DNA from: Actinokineospora globicatena
GTDB lineage: Bacteria > Actinomycetota > Actinomycetes > Mycobacteriales > Pseudonocardiaceae
Length of the DNA stretch: 64,000 nt
Direction: 5' to 3'
Assembly: GCF_024171945.1 (NCBI RefSeq)
Contig: NZ_JAMTCR010000004.1
Location: forward strand, 992,001-1,056,000
Shown: positions 20,416-28,445 of the stretch, in pieces
Layout: every line of letters begins with the position of its first letter
Numbering within the stretch: the stretch's first letter is position 1
Notes under the pieces: model-generated
Told to the model about the DNA's origin: nothing
The model's database searches: none
The model's input: only the letters and a program-made list of their open reading frames with translations
Made by a program: the position numbers and the translations under genes

Positions 20416-22989
20416 GTGACCCTGCCCGTGCCCACCGACTCCGCGCTCCGCCGCGCCCTGCGCCGGGCCCGCGATGGCGTCGCGGTGGACCAGACCGAAG
20501 CCGAGATCCTGCTGCACGCCAGGGGTGATCAGCTGGCCGACCTGTTCGCCACCGCCTCGCGGGTGCGCGACGCGGGGCTGGCCGAGGTGGGCAGGGCCGG
20601 GATCATCACCTACTCGCGCAAGGTCTTCATCCCGCTCACCCGGCTCTGCCGTGACCGGTGTCACTACTGCACCTTCGCGACGGTCCCGGGTCGACTCCCG
20701 GCGCCGTTCCTGAGCCCGGACGAGGTCTTGGAGATCGCCAGGCAGGGCGCGGCCATGGGCTGCAAGGAGGCGCTGTTCACCCTGGGCGACCGCCCGGAGG
20801 ACCGGTGGACGGCGGCGGCGGAGTGGCTGGAGGCCGCCGGGTACCCCGACACCCTGTCCTACGTGCGCGCGATGGCCATCCGGGTGCTGGAGGAGACCGG
20901 CCTGCTGCCGCACCTCAACCCGGGCGTGCTCGGCTGGACCGACTTCCAGCGGCTCAAGCCGGTCGCCCCGTCGATGGGCATGATGCTGGAGACCACGTCC
21001 GAGCGGCTGTGGTCGGAGAAGGGCGGCCCGCACTACGGCTCGCCCGACAAGGAGCCCGCCGTGCGGCTGCGGGTGCTGGAGGAGGCGGGCCGCTCGGCGG
21101 TGCCGTTCACCACCGGCGTGCTCATCGGCATCGGTGAGACGCTGGCCGACCGGGTCGAGTCGCTGTTCGCCATCCGCCAGGTCGCCCGCCGCTACGGCGG
21201 GATCCAGGAAGTGATCATCCAGAACTTCCGGGCCAAGCCGGACACCGCGATGCGCGGCATGCCCGACGCCGAGGCCGAGGAACTGGCCGCCACCGTCGCC
21301 GTCGCCCGGGTCGTGCTCGGCCCCAAGGCGCGCATCCAGGCACCGCCCAACCTCATCGGCGGCGAGTTCGAACTGCTGCTGCGCGCGGGCATCGACGACT
21401 GGGGTGGCGTGTCGCCGCTGACGCCCGACCACGTCAACCCGGAACGCCCCTGGCCGCAGATCGACACCCTCGCCGAGCGCACCGCCGCCGCCGGGTTCCG
21501 GCTCGCCGAGCGGCTGACCATCTACCCCGAGTACCTCAAGCGCGGCGAACCCTGGCTGGACCCGCGGCTGGCCGCGCACGTATCCGCCCTCGCCGACCCG
21601 GACACCGGGCTGGCCGTCGAGGGTGCGCCGCTGGTCGGCAGGCCGTGGCAGGAACCGGAGGTCGCGCTGGTCGACTCCGGTCGCACCGACCTGCACGCCA
21701 CGATCGACACGACCGGCCGCACAGCCGACCGCCGCGACGACTTCGACTCCGTCTACGGCGATTGGGAGTCGTTGCGCGAGCAGGTCGTGCACGCGGACCG
21801 CGTCGTCGGTGCTGGGGGAGCGGTGCGGCCTGAGTTCGCCACTGCCCTGCGCCACGCGGAGCGGAACCCGTCGGGGCTATCGGACGCGGACGCGTTGACG
21901 TTGTTGTCCGCAGGCCCTGGCGCGGAGATCGAGGCGTTGGCGGCGTTGGCGGACGCGCTGCGCAAGGAGGCCGTTGGTGACGATGTGACCTATGTGGTCA
22001 CTCGCAACATCAACTTCACCAACGTCTGCTACACCGGGTGCCGGTTCTGCGCGTTCGCCCAGCGCCGCACCGACGCCGACGCGTACACCCTTTCCCTCGA
22101 CCAGGTCGGCACCCGCGCGGAGCAGGCGTGGGCGGTGGGCGCGACCGAGGTGTGCATGCAGGGCGGGATCCACCCGGACCTGCCGGGCACCGCGTACTTC
22201 GACATCGCCGCCGAGGTGCGCAAGCGCGCGCCCGGGCTGCACGTCCACGCCTTCTCGCCGATGGAGGTCGTCAACGGCGCCACCAGGTCCAACCTGTCCA
22301 TTTCGGACTGGTTGACCGCCGCCCGGGAGTCCGGTGTGGACTCTTTGCCCGGTACGGCGGCCGAGATCCTGGACGACGACGTGCGCTGGGTGCTCACGAA
22401 GGGCAAACTGCCGACCGCGGAGTGGATCGAGGTCGTGACGACCGCGCACCGGCTCGGCATCCCGACCACGTCGACGATGATGTACGGGCACGTCGACACG
22501 CCCGCGCACTGGGTGGCGCACCTGAAGCTGATCGGCGCGCTGCAAGACGAGACGGGCGGGTTCAGCGAGTTCGTGTTGCTGCCGTTCGTGCACACCAACG
22601 CGCCGCTGTACCTGGCCGGGATCGCGCGACCGGGGCCGACGCACCTGGAGAACCGGGCGGTGCACGCACTGGCCAGGATCCTGCTGCACGGCCGCGTCCA
22701 CAACATCCAGACCAGCTGGGTCAAACTCGGCGACGAGGGCGTGGCCGACGTCCTGCGCGGCGGCGTCAACGACCTCGGCGGCACCCTGATGGAGGAAACC
22801 ATCAGCCGCATGGCGGGAAGCGACAACGGCAGCTACAAGACCATCGCCGACCTCGAAGCCCTCGCCACCAAGGCAGGCCGCCCCGCCAAACAACGCACCA
22901 CCACCTACGGCGAGGTCCCCACCGAACGCCGCGAAGCCGCCCTGGCCGCCGACGGCGTGTGGAAGCCCAACCTCCTGCCCCTGCTCTGA
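20416..22989 (+). CDS. fbiC: FO synthase (FbiC, CofG-CofH fusion)
   Basis: This bifunctional radical-SAM enzyme makes 7,8-didemethyl-8-hydroxy-5-deazariboflavin (FO), the chromophore of F420, from tyrosine and a ribityl-diaminouracil. The 857-aa protein has two CxxxCxxC clusters. The first is CRDRCHYC (Cys 78, 82, 85) in the CofG half and the second CYTGCRFC (Cys 538, 542, 545) in the CofH half. GTG 20416 follows CTGGAGGTGTC. Length fits actinobacterial FbiC. It stands alone here, flanked by non-coding DNA downstream. Confidence 0.97.
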   Translation: MTLPVPTDSALRRALRRARDGVAVDQTEAEILLHARGDQLADLFATASRVRDAGLAEVGRAGIITYSRKVFIPLTRLCRDRCHYCTFATVPGRLPAPFLSPDEVLEIARQGAAMGCKEALFTLGDRPEDRWTAAAEWLEAAGYPDTLSYVRAMAIRVLEETGLLPHLNPGVLGWTDFQRLKPVAPSMGMMLETTSERLWSEKGGPHYGSPDKEPAVRLRVLEEAGRSAVPFTTGVLIGIGETLADRVESLFAIRQVARRYGGIQEVIIQNFRAKPDTAMRGMPDAEAEELAATVAVARVVLGPKARIQAPPNLIGGEFELLLRAGIDDWGGVSPLTPDHVNPERPWPQIDTLAERTAAAGFRLAERLTIYPEYLKRGEPWLDPRLAAHVSALADPDTGLAVEGAPLVGRPWQEPEVALVDSGRTDLHATIDTTGRTADRRDDFDSVYGDWESLREQVVHADRVVGAGGAVRPEFATALRHAERNPSGLSDADALTLLSAGPGAEIEALAALADALRKEAVGDDVTYVVTRNINFTNVCYTGCRFCAFAQRRTDADAYTLSLDQVGTRAEQAWAVGATEVCMQGGIHPDLPGTAYFDIAAEVRKRAPGLHVHAFSPMEVVNGATRSNLSISDWLTAARESGVDSLPGTAAEILDDDVRWVLTKGKLPTAEWIEVVTTAHRLGIPTTSTMMYGHVDTPAHWVAHLKLIGALQDETGGFSEFVLLPFVHTNAPLYLAGIARPGPTHLENRAVHALARILLHGRVHNIQTSWVKLGDEGVADVLRGGVNDLGGTLMEETISRMAGSDNGSYKTIADLEALATKAGRPAKQRTTTYGEVPTERREAALAADGVWKPNLLPLL

Positions 22990-23427
22990 CCCTGCGGGCG
23001 CTCTGTCCACAACCCCGCGAACCATCCACAGCCCAGGCTCGACCCACTTGACAAACCCACCGCTGCGCTAAGTTCAGAAATGGGACCCCGGACCCCGGGA
23101 GGGCGGGCCCCGGTCGCGGAGTTGATCTTGCCCAGCAACGGCTCCGCGGCGGGCTAGTCCACCCGGGTTCGCGCTGGGCGAACGGTGGTCATTGGGCCTT
23201 TCCTCGACCGGCTCGGCACCGAGGACCCCGACCGCGCGGTCGGGGTCGCCGCCTCGGGCACAGTCGCCTCGGACAGCCGCTTGCGCGGTACTCGGCTGTG
23301 TGACCGACCTGACCACCTGGCGCGGTCCGCTGGCCGACCGGTGGGACCGGATTCGGGACAACCCGCCTGAGTGGACGATCGGATATCGGGGGACCGCGCC
23401 GCTGGACGAGGGCGGCGCGGTCGGGGG
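22990..23427. other. Intergenic region with DnaA-box-like pair and a 24-bp palindrome
   Basis: Little coding signal is present. CTGTCCACA (23003) and CCATCCACA (23022) resemble DnaA boxes 19 bases apart. GAGTTGATCTTG (23119-23130) recalls the same block of the compound repeat, so this may be a decayed relative. A perfect palindrome occupies 23224-23247. A 43-aa reading frame (23300-23431) is listed separately. Confidence 0.55.
23224..23247. repeat. Perfect 24-bp palindrome (half site GACCCCGACCGC)
   Basis: GACCCCGACCGC is followed directly by its reverse complement, with no spacer. It sits in the long gap after fbiC. It could be a rho-independent-like stem without a U-run for fbiC or a protein-binding site. 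It does not repeat elsewhere in the window as far as I can see. Confidence 0.6.
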
Positions 23428-23431
23428 TTAG
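23300..23431 (+). CDS. Possible 43-aa protein, unrecognised
   Basis: GTG 23300 opens a frame with TDLTTWRGPLADRWDRIRDN, then PEWTIGYRG and an acidic/Gly end. The Trp- and charge-rich composition looks more protein-like than GC shadow. There is no clear Shine-Dalgarno sequence and I know no family. It overlaps the 3' end of the convergent ROK gene by a few bases. It could be a remnant of a longer gene. Confidence 0.25.
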   Translation: MTDLTTWRGPLADRWDRIRDNPPEWTIGYRGTAPLDEGGAVGG

Positions 23432-24330
23432 AGCTTGTCGGCGGCTTGCCAGCCCAGGAGGGCGGCGCCCACGCGGCCTGCGTCTTGGCCTAGGGCTGCG
23501 CGGACGACGTCTGGGCGGCGTTGGAATTGGAGGCGGTTGAGGAGTTCCTCGCGCAGGGGGGCGATCAGGGCCTCGCCCGCTTCCGCGACGCCGCCGCCGA
23601 TGACGATGACGGAGGGGCCGAACAGGGTCACTGCGGCCTGCAAGGCGGTGGCCAGGGCGTCCACGGCGTCGCGCCAGACGGCTCGGGCGTCGGGGTCGGT
23701 GGCGAGCAGGCCCGCCACTCCGGCGGCGTCGGTGATGGTGCGGCCGGTGCGTTCGGCGTAGCGGCGGGCGAAGGCGGGGGCGGCGGCCAGGGTCTCCAGG
23801 CAGCCGCGGGCCCCGCAGCCGCAGACGGCGCCGCCGGGGTCGACGATCAGGTGGCCGATCTCGCCCGCGTAGCCGGAGGCGCCCAGCATGGCGCCGTCGA
23901 CCTGGACGGCGGCGGCGATACCGGTGCCGACCGGCAGGAACATGGCGTCCGCGGCGCCCTTGCCCGCGCCGACGGTGAACTCCGCGAGGCCGCCGGTGCG
24001 CACGTCGTGGCGGACCAGCAGCGGGACCGACGTCGCCGACTCCAGCTCGGCGCGCAGCGGCACGTCGTGCCAGCCCAGGTTGACCGCCGTGCGGACCAGG
24101 CCCAGCTCGTCGTCGACCACGCCCGGCACCGCGACCCCCGCGCCGACCACGTCGTGGCCCGCGCCGAGCCGGTTGACCAGCTCGGCGATCTGGCCGACGT
24201 CGGCCACCTCGCCCACCCGCCTGGTCGGCTCGCGCAGGGTCTCGACGGCGCGCAGGTCCCGGTCGACCAAGGCGGCCTTGATCGAGGTACCTCCGACGTC
24301 CACCGCGACCACGTGCTGGTCCGCTGCCAT
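23428..24330 (-). CDS. ROK-family sugar kinase/regulator-like protein
   Basis: The 300-aa protein starts with the phosphate-binding motif AVDVGGTSIKAALVD, has the ROK signature around GASGYAGEIGHLIVDPGG, and the zinc motif CGCGARGCLE. There is no N-terminal HTH, so it is a kinase-type ROK such as glucokinase or an N-acyl-hexosamine kinase. The sugar cannot be told. It is divergent from a DeoR-family regulator, a frequent pairing for sugar catabolism. Length is typical (about 300). Confidence 0.88.
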   Translation of the reverse strand: MAADQHVVAVDVGGTSIKAALVDRDLRAVETLREPTRRVGEVADVGQIAELVNRLGAGHDVVGAGVAVPGVVDDELGLVRTAVNLGWHDVPLRAELESATSVPLLVRHDVRTGGLAEFTVGAGKGAADAMFLPVGTGIAAAVQVDGAMLGASGYAGEIGHLIVDPGGAVCGCGARGCLETLAAAPAFARRYAERTGRTITDAAGVAGLLATDPDARAVWRDAVDALATALQAAVTLFGPSVIVIGGGVAEAGEALIAPLREELLNRLQFQRRPDVVRAALGQDAGRVGAALLGWQAADKL

Positions 24331-24438
24331 GCGCTTCCTTCCCTTGACGTCCGTCTTCCGGCGGCCGAGCGCTCGAATCTGCTCGGACGCGCACCGAATA
24401 CTGCGTGATCAGTCAGCCGATGCCAAGCGTTTCGGTCG

Positions 24439-24467
24439 TTGAATGTGGGTTCACGGGGCGATACCTT
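24439..24467 (+). promoter_or_regulatory. Candidate promoter of the DeoR-type gene
   Basis: TTGAAT (24439-24444) and TACCTT (24462-24467) are separated by 17 bases, a good match to a housekeeping sigma promoter. The predicted start of transcription near 24474 lies downstream of the in-frame GTG 24443, which argues for GTG 24512 as the translation start. Confidence 0.5.
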
Positions 24468-24511
24468 GCAACGCCGCGAGTGAGCGCGGCCGAGCGCGGA
24501 GGTGGGTAGGG

Positions 24512-25294
24512 GTGGACCGGTACGAGCGGCTCAGCACGCTGCTGGACATGCTCGGGCAGCGCGGCAAGGTCGACGTCGACGACCTCGCCGACGAACTCGG
24601 GGTGAGCGCGGCCACCATCCGCCGTGACCTCGACCACCTCGCCGAGCAGCAGCTGCTCACCCGCACCCGCGGCGGCGCCGTGGCCAACAACGTCGCCTAC
24701 GACCTGCCGCTGCGCTACAAGACCGCCCGGCACGCCTCCGAGAAGGAGCGCATCGGCAAGGCCGCCGCCGCGATGGTCGCCCGCGGCACCGTGGTCGGCC
24801 TCAACGGCGGCACCACGACCACCGAGATCGCCCGCGCGCTGGCCATCCGCCCCGACTTCAACCAGTCCGACGAACCGGCGCTGACCGTGGTCACCAACGC
24901 GCTCAACATCGCCAACGAGCTCGCGGTCCGCCCGCACGTCAAGATCGTGGTCACCGGCGGCGTCGCCCGACCGCAGTCCTTCGAGCTCAGCGGCCCGCTG
25001 GCCACCAGGATCCTCGACGAGATCACCCTGGACGTGGTGTTCCTCGGCGTGGACGCGGTCGACCCGGTGCACGGCGCCTACGCCCACCACGAGGGCGAGG
25101 CCAGCATCAACCGGCTGATGGCCGAGCGGGCCCGCCGCGTCATCGTCATCGCCGACAGCTCCAAGCTCGGCAGGCACGCCTTCGCCCAGATCTGCCCGGT
25201 CACCGCGATCCGCCTGCTGATCACCGACTCCGCCGCCCCCAGCGACGCCGTCGCCGCCTTCGAAGACGCGGGCGTAGAGGTTCACATCGTCTAG
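24512..25294 (+). CDS. DeoR/GlpR-family transcriptional regulator
   Basis: The 260-aa repressor-type protein begins DRYERLSTLLDMLGQRGKVDV and has a DeoR winged HTH (VSAATIRRDLDHLAEQQLL, about residues 30-50). A sugar-phosphate-sensing domain follows, with VGLNGGTTTTEIARAL, VVTNALNIANEL, VVTGGVARPQSFELSGP and VIADSSKLGRHAF. GTG 24512 gives normal family length and lies after GGAGG and a plausible promoter. It is divergent from the ROK kinase, which it may control together with itself. Its TAG stop shares CTAG with the convergent MarR gene. Confidence 0.92.
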   Translation: MDRYERLSTLLDMLGQRGKVDVDDLADELGVSAATIRRDLDHLAEQQLLTRTRGGAVANNVAYDLPLRYKTARHASEKERIGKAAAAMVARGTVVGLNGGTTTTEIARALAIRPDFNQSDEPALTVVTNALNIANELAVRPHVKIVVTGGVARPQSFELSGPLATRILDEITLDVVFLGVDAVDPVHGAYAHHEGEASINRLMAERARRVIVIADSSKLGRHAFAQICPVTAIRLLITDSAAPSDAVAAFEDAGVEVHIV

Positions 25295-25734
25295 GTGTCC
25301 TGAGCGGCCGCGCGGACTTTGGCGAGCGCGGAACCGACGGCGGTGAGTTCGTCGGGGGCGAGGACGTCGACCACGAGTCTGCGCACCTCCAGGACGTGGT
25401 CGCGGGCGGCTGCCTCCAGTCGGGCGCGTCCCGGGTCGGTCAGTGCCGCGTGCACGCCGCGGCGGTCCTGGGGGCAGGGGGCCCGTGACACCAGGCCTGC
25501 GCGGACGAGGCGGTCCACGGTTTGGGTGACCCTGGCCCGCGAGTGGCTGACCTGGGTGGCGAGCTCGGACATGTGCAGGTGACCCTCGGACAGGTGCACC
25601 AGGATCTCGTACTCGGCCAGCGTCAGGCCGTGGGTGTCGCGCAGGTGCTTGTCGACGCGGGCCAGCAGCAGGCCCGCGCCCTCCACGAGCGCGCGCCAGT
25701 CCCGCTGCTGGGCGGCGTCCAACCAGGGCGTCAC
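25291..25734 (-). CDS. MarR-family transcriptional regulator
   Basis: The 147-aa winged-helix protein has the MarR layout: a dimerisation helix, then TLAEYEILVHLSEGHLHMS, recognition region SHSRARVTQTVDRLVRAGLV, wing PCPQDRRGVHAALTDPGR, and a C-terminal dimerisation helix. It is divergent from the VOC-pirin operon. A perfect inverted repeat TAGTTAAT-TC-ATTAACTA lies at the start of transcription of that operon, a probable operator. By analogy the ligand could be a phenolic or quinone-like compound, an inference from the target genes. Confidence 0.9.
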   Translation of the reverse strand: MTPWLDAAQQRDWRALVEGAGLLLARVDKHLRDTHGLTLAEYEILVHLSEGHLHMSELATQVSHSRARVTQTVDRLVRAGLVSRAPCPQDRRGVHAALTDPGRARLEAAARDHVLEVRRLVVDVLAPDELTAVGSALAKVRAAAQDT

Positions 25735-25763
25735 CGGCCCAGTCTAGGCAGGCCCGGCGCTCG

Positions 25764-25792
25764 TTGACATCGCAACTACATCGGGCTACAGT
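25764..25792 (+). promoter_or_regulatory. Consensus-like promoter for VOC-pirin operon
   Basis: TTGACA (25764-25769), a 17-base spacer and TACAGT (25787-25792) form the best sigma-70-type promoter seen in the window. Transcription would start near 25799, inside the MarR-type operator, about 46 bases before the VOC start codon. Confidence 0.75.
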
Positions 25793-25797
25793 CGCAG

Positions 25798-25815
25798 TAG
25801 TTAATTCATTAACTA
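25798..25815. promoter_or_regulatory. Inverted-repeat operator, likely for the adjacent MarR protein
   Basis: TAGTTAATTCATTAACTA is a perfect inverted repeat of 8-base half sites around TC. It is an A+T-rich island in very GC-rich DNA, right after the -10 element. Its size and form match MarR-family sites. Binding here would block initiation of the VOC-pirin operon. Confidence 0.72.
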
Positions 25816-25844
25816 GTTGGTCGGGGAGAGGAAGGCGCAGGGCC

Positions 25845-26348
25845 ATGGCACTGGACGAGGACCGCGTCGCCGAGTTGACCGCCGAGCGCGACCGGCTGCG
25901 CGCGGAACTGCTGCACGAGCGCGGTCAGCGCCCGCCGAGCAGCGCCCGCGGCATCCACCACACGGCGCTGATCTCCGGTGACGTGCGGCGGACGGTCGAG
26001 TTCTACCAGGGTGTCCTCGGGTTCCCGCTGACCGAGATGTTCGAGAACCGCGACTACCCGGGGTCGACCCACTTCTTCTTCGACGTGGGCAACGGCAACG
26101 CGGTCGCGTTCTTCGACCTGCCCGGCCTCGGTCTCGGCGAGTACGCCGAGGTCCTGGGCGGGCTGCACCACCTGGCGATCTCGATGGCGCCGGAGCAGTG
26201 GCAGGCGGCCAAGGCGCGGCTCGACGCCGCAGGCGTGGCCTACCTGGAGGAAAGCGGCACCTCGGTGTACTTCCGCGACCCCGACGGCGCCCGCGTCGAG
26301 CTCATCGCCGACCCGCTCGGCGAGATGTACGGGGAGGTTGTCGTATGA
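25845..26348 (+). CDS. VOC (glyoxalase/dioxygenase-fold) protein with N-terminal coiled segment
   Basis: The 167-aa protein has a charged helical N-terminus (VAELTAERDRLRAELL, residues about 8-23) and then one VOC domain: GIHHTALISGDVRRTVEFYQ, THFFFDVGNGNAVAFFDLPG, GLHHLAISM, and YFRDPDGARVELIAD. The His in IHHTAL, the His in LHHLAI and the final Glu are candidate metal ligands. ATG 25845 follows GAGAGGAAGG. It overlaps the pirin gene by ATGA. It could be a ring-cleaving dioxygenase or glyoxalase; the substrate is unknown. Confidence 0.85.
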   Translation: MALDEDRVAELTAERDRLRAELLHERGQRPPSSARGIHHTALISGDVRRTVEFYQGVLGFPLTEMFENRDYPGSTHFFFDVGNGNAVAFFDLPGLGLGEYAEVLGGLHHLAISMAPEQWQAAKARLDAAGVAYLEESGTSVYFRDPDGARVELIADPLGEMYGEVVV

Positions 26349-27127
26349 AGGGCACCAGCATGACCGGCGGCAGCGCGGTGGACATCCGGCGCGCCGGGGA
26401 CCGGTTCAAGACCGACATCGGCTGGCTGGACTCCAAGCACTCGTTCTCCTTCGGCCACCACCAGGACCGGCGCAACACGCACTTCGGGTTGCTGCTGGTC
26501 AACAACGACGACGTGGTCACCCCGGGCACCGGGTTCGACACGCACCCGCACCGGGACATGGAGATCGTCACCTGGGTGCTGCGCGGCGCGCTGGTGCACC
26601 AGGACTCCGAGGGGCACAGCGGCATCATCTACCCGGGCCTGGCCCAGCGGATGAGCGCGGGCACCGGCATCCTGCACTCGGAGAAGAACGACTCCTGGCG
26701 GGTGTCCGGCGGGCCCAAGCACGCCGACCCGGTGCACTTCGTGCAGATGTGGGTGGTGCCGGACGAGTCGGGCAAGGCGCCCGGCTACGAGCAGTTGGAG
26801 ATCGACAGCGAGCTGCTCGCGGGCGGTCTCGTGCCCGTCGCGTCCGGGATGCCCGAGCACGACGGCGCCTCGGCGATCCGCATCGGCCAGAAGCACGCCG
26901 CGCTCCACGCCGCCCGGATCGCCCCCGGTGGCACGGTCACGCTGCCGGACGCGCCGTTCGTGCACGTGTTCGTCCCGCAGGGCGCCGTGACCCTGGAGGG
27001 CTCCGGCCCGCTCGGCACCGGCGACGCCGCCCGCATCACCGCCTCCGGTGGTCAGCGCGTCACCGCCGGTCCGGAGGGCGCGGAGATCCTGGTGTGGGAG
27101 ATGCACGCCACCGTCCGCCTGGGCTGA
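26345..27127 (+). CDS. Pirin family protein
   Basis: The 260-aa bicupin protein has the pirin motifs HSFSFGHHQD, FDTHPHRDMEIVTWVLRG and GTGILHSEKN, giving a metal site of three His and one Glu (HPH, H and E). Several pirins are quercetinase-like dioxygenases. ATG 26345 overlaps the VOC stop; ATG 26360 is an alternative. The operon is controlled by a MarR-like repressor, suggesting defence against aromatic or quinone compounds, by inference. Confidence 0.9.
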   Translation: MKGTSMTGGSAVDIRRAGDRFKTDIGWLDSKHSFSFGHHQDRRNTHFGLLLVNNDDVVTPGTGFDTHPHRDMEIVTWVLRGALVHQDSEGHSGIIYPGLAQRMSAGTGILHSEKNDSWRVSGGPKHADPVHFVQMWVVPDESGKAPGYEQLEIDSELLAGGLVPVASGMPEHDGASAIRIGQKHAALHAARIAPGGTVTLPDAPFVHVFVPQGAVTLEGSGPLGTGDAARITASGGQRVTAGPEGAEILVWEMHATVRLG

Positions 27128-27207
27128 CCAGCCGCACCCGACCCACATGCCTGAGGCCGCCACACGCGGTCGGTCAGGTGTGTGGGTCGGTCAGGCAGGT
27201 GGGTCGG

Positions 27208-27393
27208 TCAGACGCTGTCGGCGGGCTTCGGGGGAGTGGGGCGCCGGACGTAGAGGACACCCGCGTCCAGGTCGATCGGGCCGGTGGTCAGGTCCTCGAC
27301 CCGCTCCAGCGCCGGGTCCTGGCCGTTGCCCGCGTCGTCTTGGCTCTCCTTGCGGAGCTTCTGGCTGCCGAACAGCTCGCCGAATGCGCTCAT
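27208..27393 (-). CDS. Small uncharacterised protein coupled to acyl-CoA dehydrogenase
   Basis: The 61-aa hydrophilic protein begins MSAFGELFGSQKLRKESQDD and ends with a Pro/Lys-rich tail. It has the segment VEDLTTGPIDLDAGVLYVR. Its ATG overlaps the stop of the acyl-CoA dehydrogenase gene (ATGA at 27393-27390), strong evidence for real translation. I do not recognise a family. Position suggests it is made with the two dehydrogenase subunits. Confidence 0.65.
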   Translation of the reverse strand: MSAFGELFGSQKLRKESQDDAGNGQDPALERVEDLTTGPIDLDAGVLYVRRPTPPKPADSV

Positions 27394-28445
27394 GGTGTCG
27401 ACTGTAGGGGCAGGTCGACCAGCGGGGCGAGGGTCGCGCGGTGCCTGCCGGGCGTCCCGAGCGCGATCTCGTCGGCCTTGGCGCGCTTGAGGTACAGGTG
27501 CGCCGGGTGCTCCCAGGTCATGCCGATCCCGCCGTGCAGCTGGACGCACTCCTCGGCCGCGCGCACCGCGGCGGTCGAGCACAGCGACTTGGCCACCGAC
27601 ACCGCGATGTCCACGTCGACCCCGGTGGTCAGCGCGTCGGCGGCGTGCCGGGCGGCCGCGCGGGCCACCACCAGGCTCTGCCACAGGTCCGCGACCCGGT
27701 GCTTGAGCGCCTGGAACGAGCCGACCGGGCGGCCGAACTGGTGCCGCTCCTTGAGGTACGCGACCGTCGTGTCCAGGCACCACTGGGCGAGGCCGACCTG
27801 CTCCGACGCCAGGATCCCCGCACCAGCCACCAATGCCGCGCGCACCGCGTCGTCGCCGGGACCCGCCAGGGGAGTGGTCGGGGCGCCGGTGATGTCGACG
27901 TCGGCGATGGGCCGGGTCTGGTCGAGCGAGGTCACCGGCGTGACCACGGCGTCGCGCGCGTCGACCAGGTGCACCACGCCCGCGACCGGGACGACCAGCA
28001 CATCAGCCGCCGCCGCGTCGGCGACGCTACGCACCAGCCCACGCCCGTCCGGCACCGACTCCCACGACGACAGCGGCACCACCAACGCGGCCGTCGTCTC
28101 ACCCCGGGCGAGGCGACCGAGCAGCGCACGAGCGGCAGGGTCGTCGGCGAGGTGCGTCAGCACGGCCGTGGCCAGGACCGCGCTCCCGAGGAACGGCACC
28201 GGCGCCACCGACCGCCCCAACTCCTCGGCGACCACCGCCGTCTCCCGGTAACCCGCGCCCTGCCCACCCAACCCCTCCGACACGTGCAACGACGTGGCAC
28301 CCATCCGCGCCAGCTCACCCCACAACGCTGTGTCGGCCCCGGACTCGATCCTTGCGAGCACGGTGGCGGGGGCGGCGCGGTCGCTGAGTAGGTCGGCGAC
28401 GCTGGCTCGGAGGTCTTCTTCGATGTCGGTGTAGAGGAGGTTCAT
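27390..28445 (-). CDS. Acyl-CoA dehydrogenase, second subunit type
   Basis: The 351-aa protein is a short FadE-type flavoprotein. It has LGRSVAPVPFLGSAVL, VAYLKERHQFGRPVGSFQAL (the FAD-binding signature) and CVQLHGGIGMTWEHPAHLY near the end. The central beta domain is short and divergent, typical of the partner in heteromeric acyl-CoA dehydrogenases of actinobacteria such as steroid side-chain enzymes. It overlaps the upstream dehydrogenase gene by ATGA, so an alpha2beta2 complex is likely. The substrate is unknown. Confidence 0.9.
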   Translation of the reverse strand: MNLLYTDIEEDLRASVADLLSDRAAPATVLARIESGADTALWGELARMGATSLHVSEGLGGQGAGYRETAVVAEELGRSVAPVPFLGSAVLATAVLTHLADDPAARALLGRLARGETTAALVVPLSSWESVPDGRGLVRSVADAAAADVLVVPVAGVVHLVDARDAVVTPVTSLDQTRPIADVDITGAPTTPLAGPGDDAVRAALVAGAGILASEQVGLAQWCLDTTVAYLKERHQFGRPVGSFQALKHRVADLWQSLVVARAAARHAADALTTGVDVDIAVSVAKSLCSTAAVRAAEECVQLHGGIGMTWEHPAHLYLKRAKADEIALGTPGRHRATLAPLVDLPLQSTP

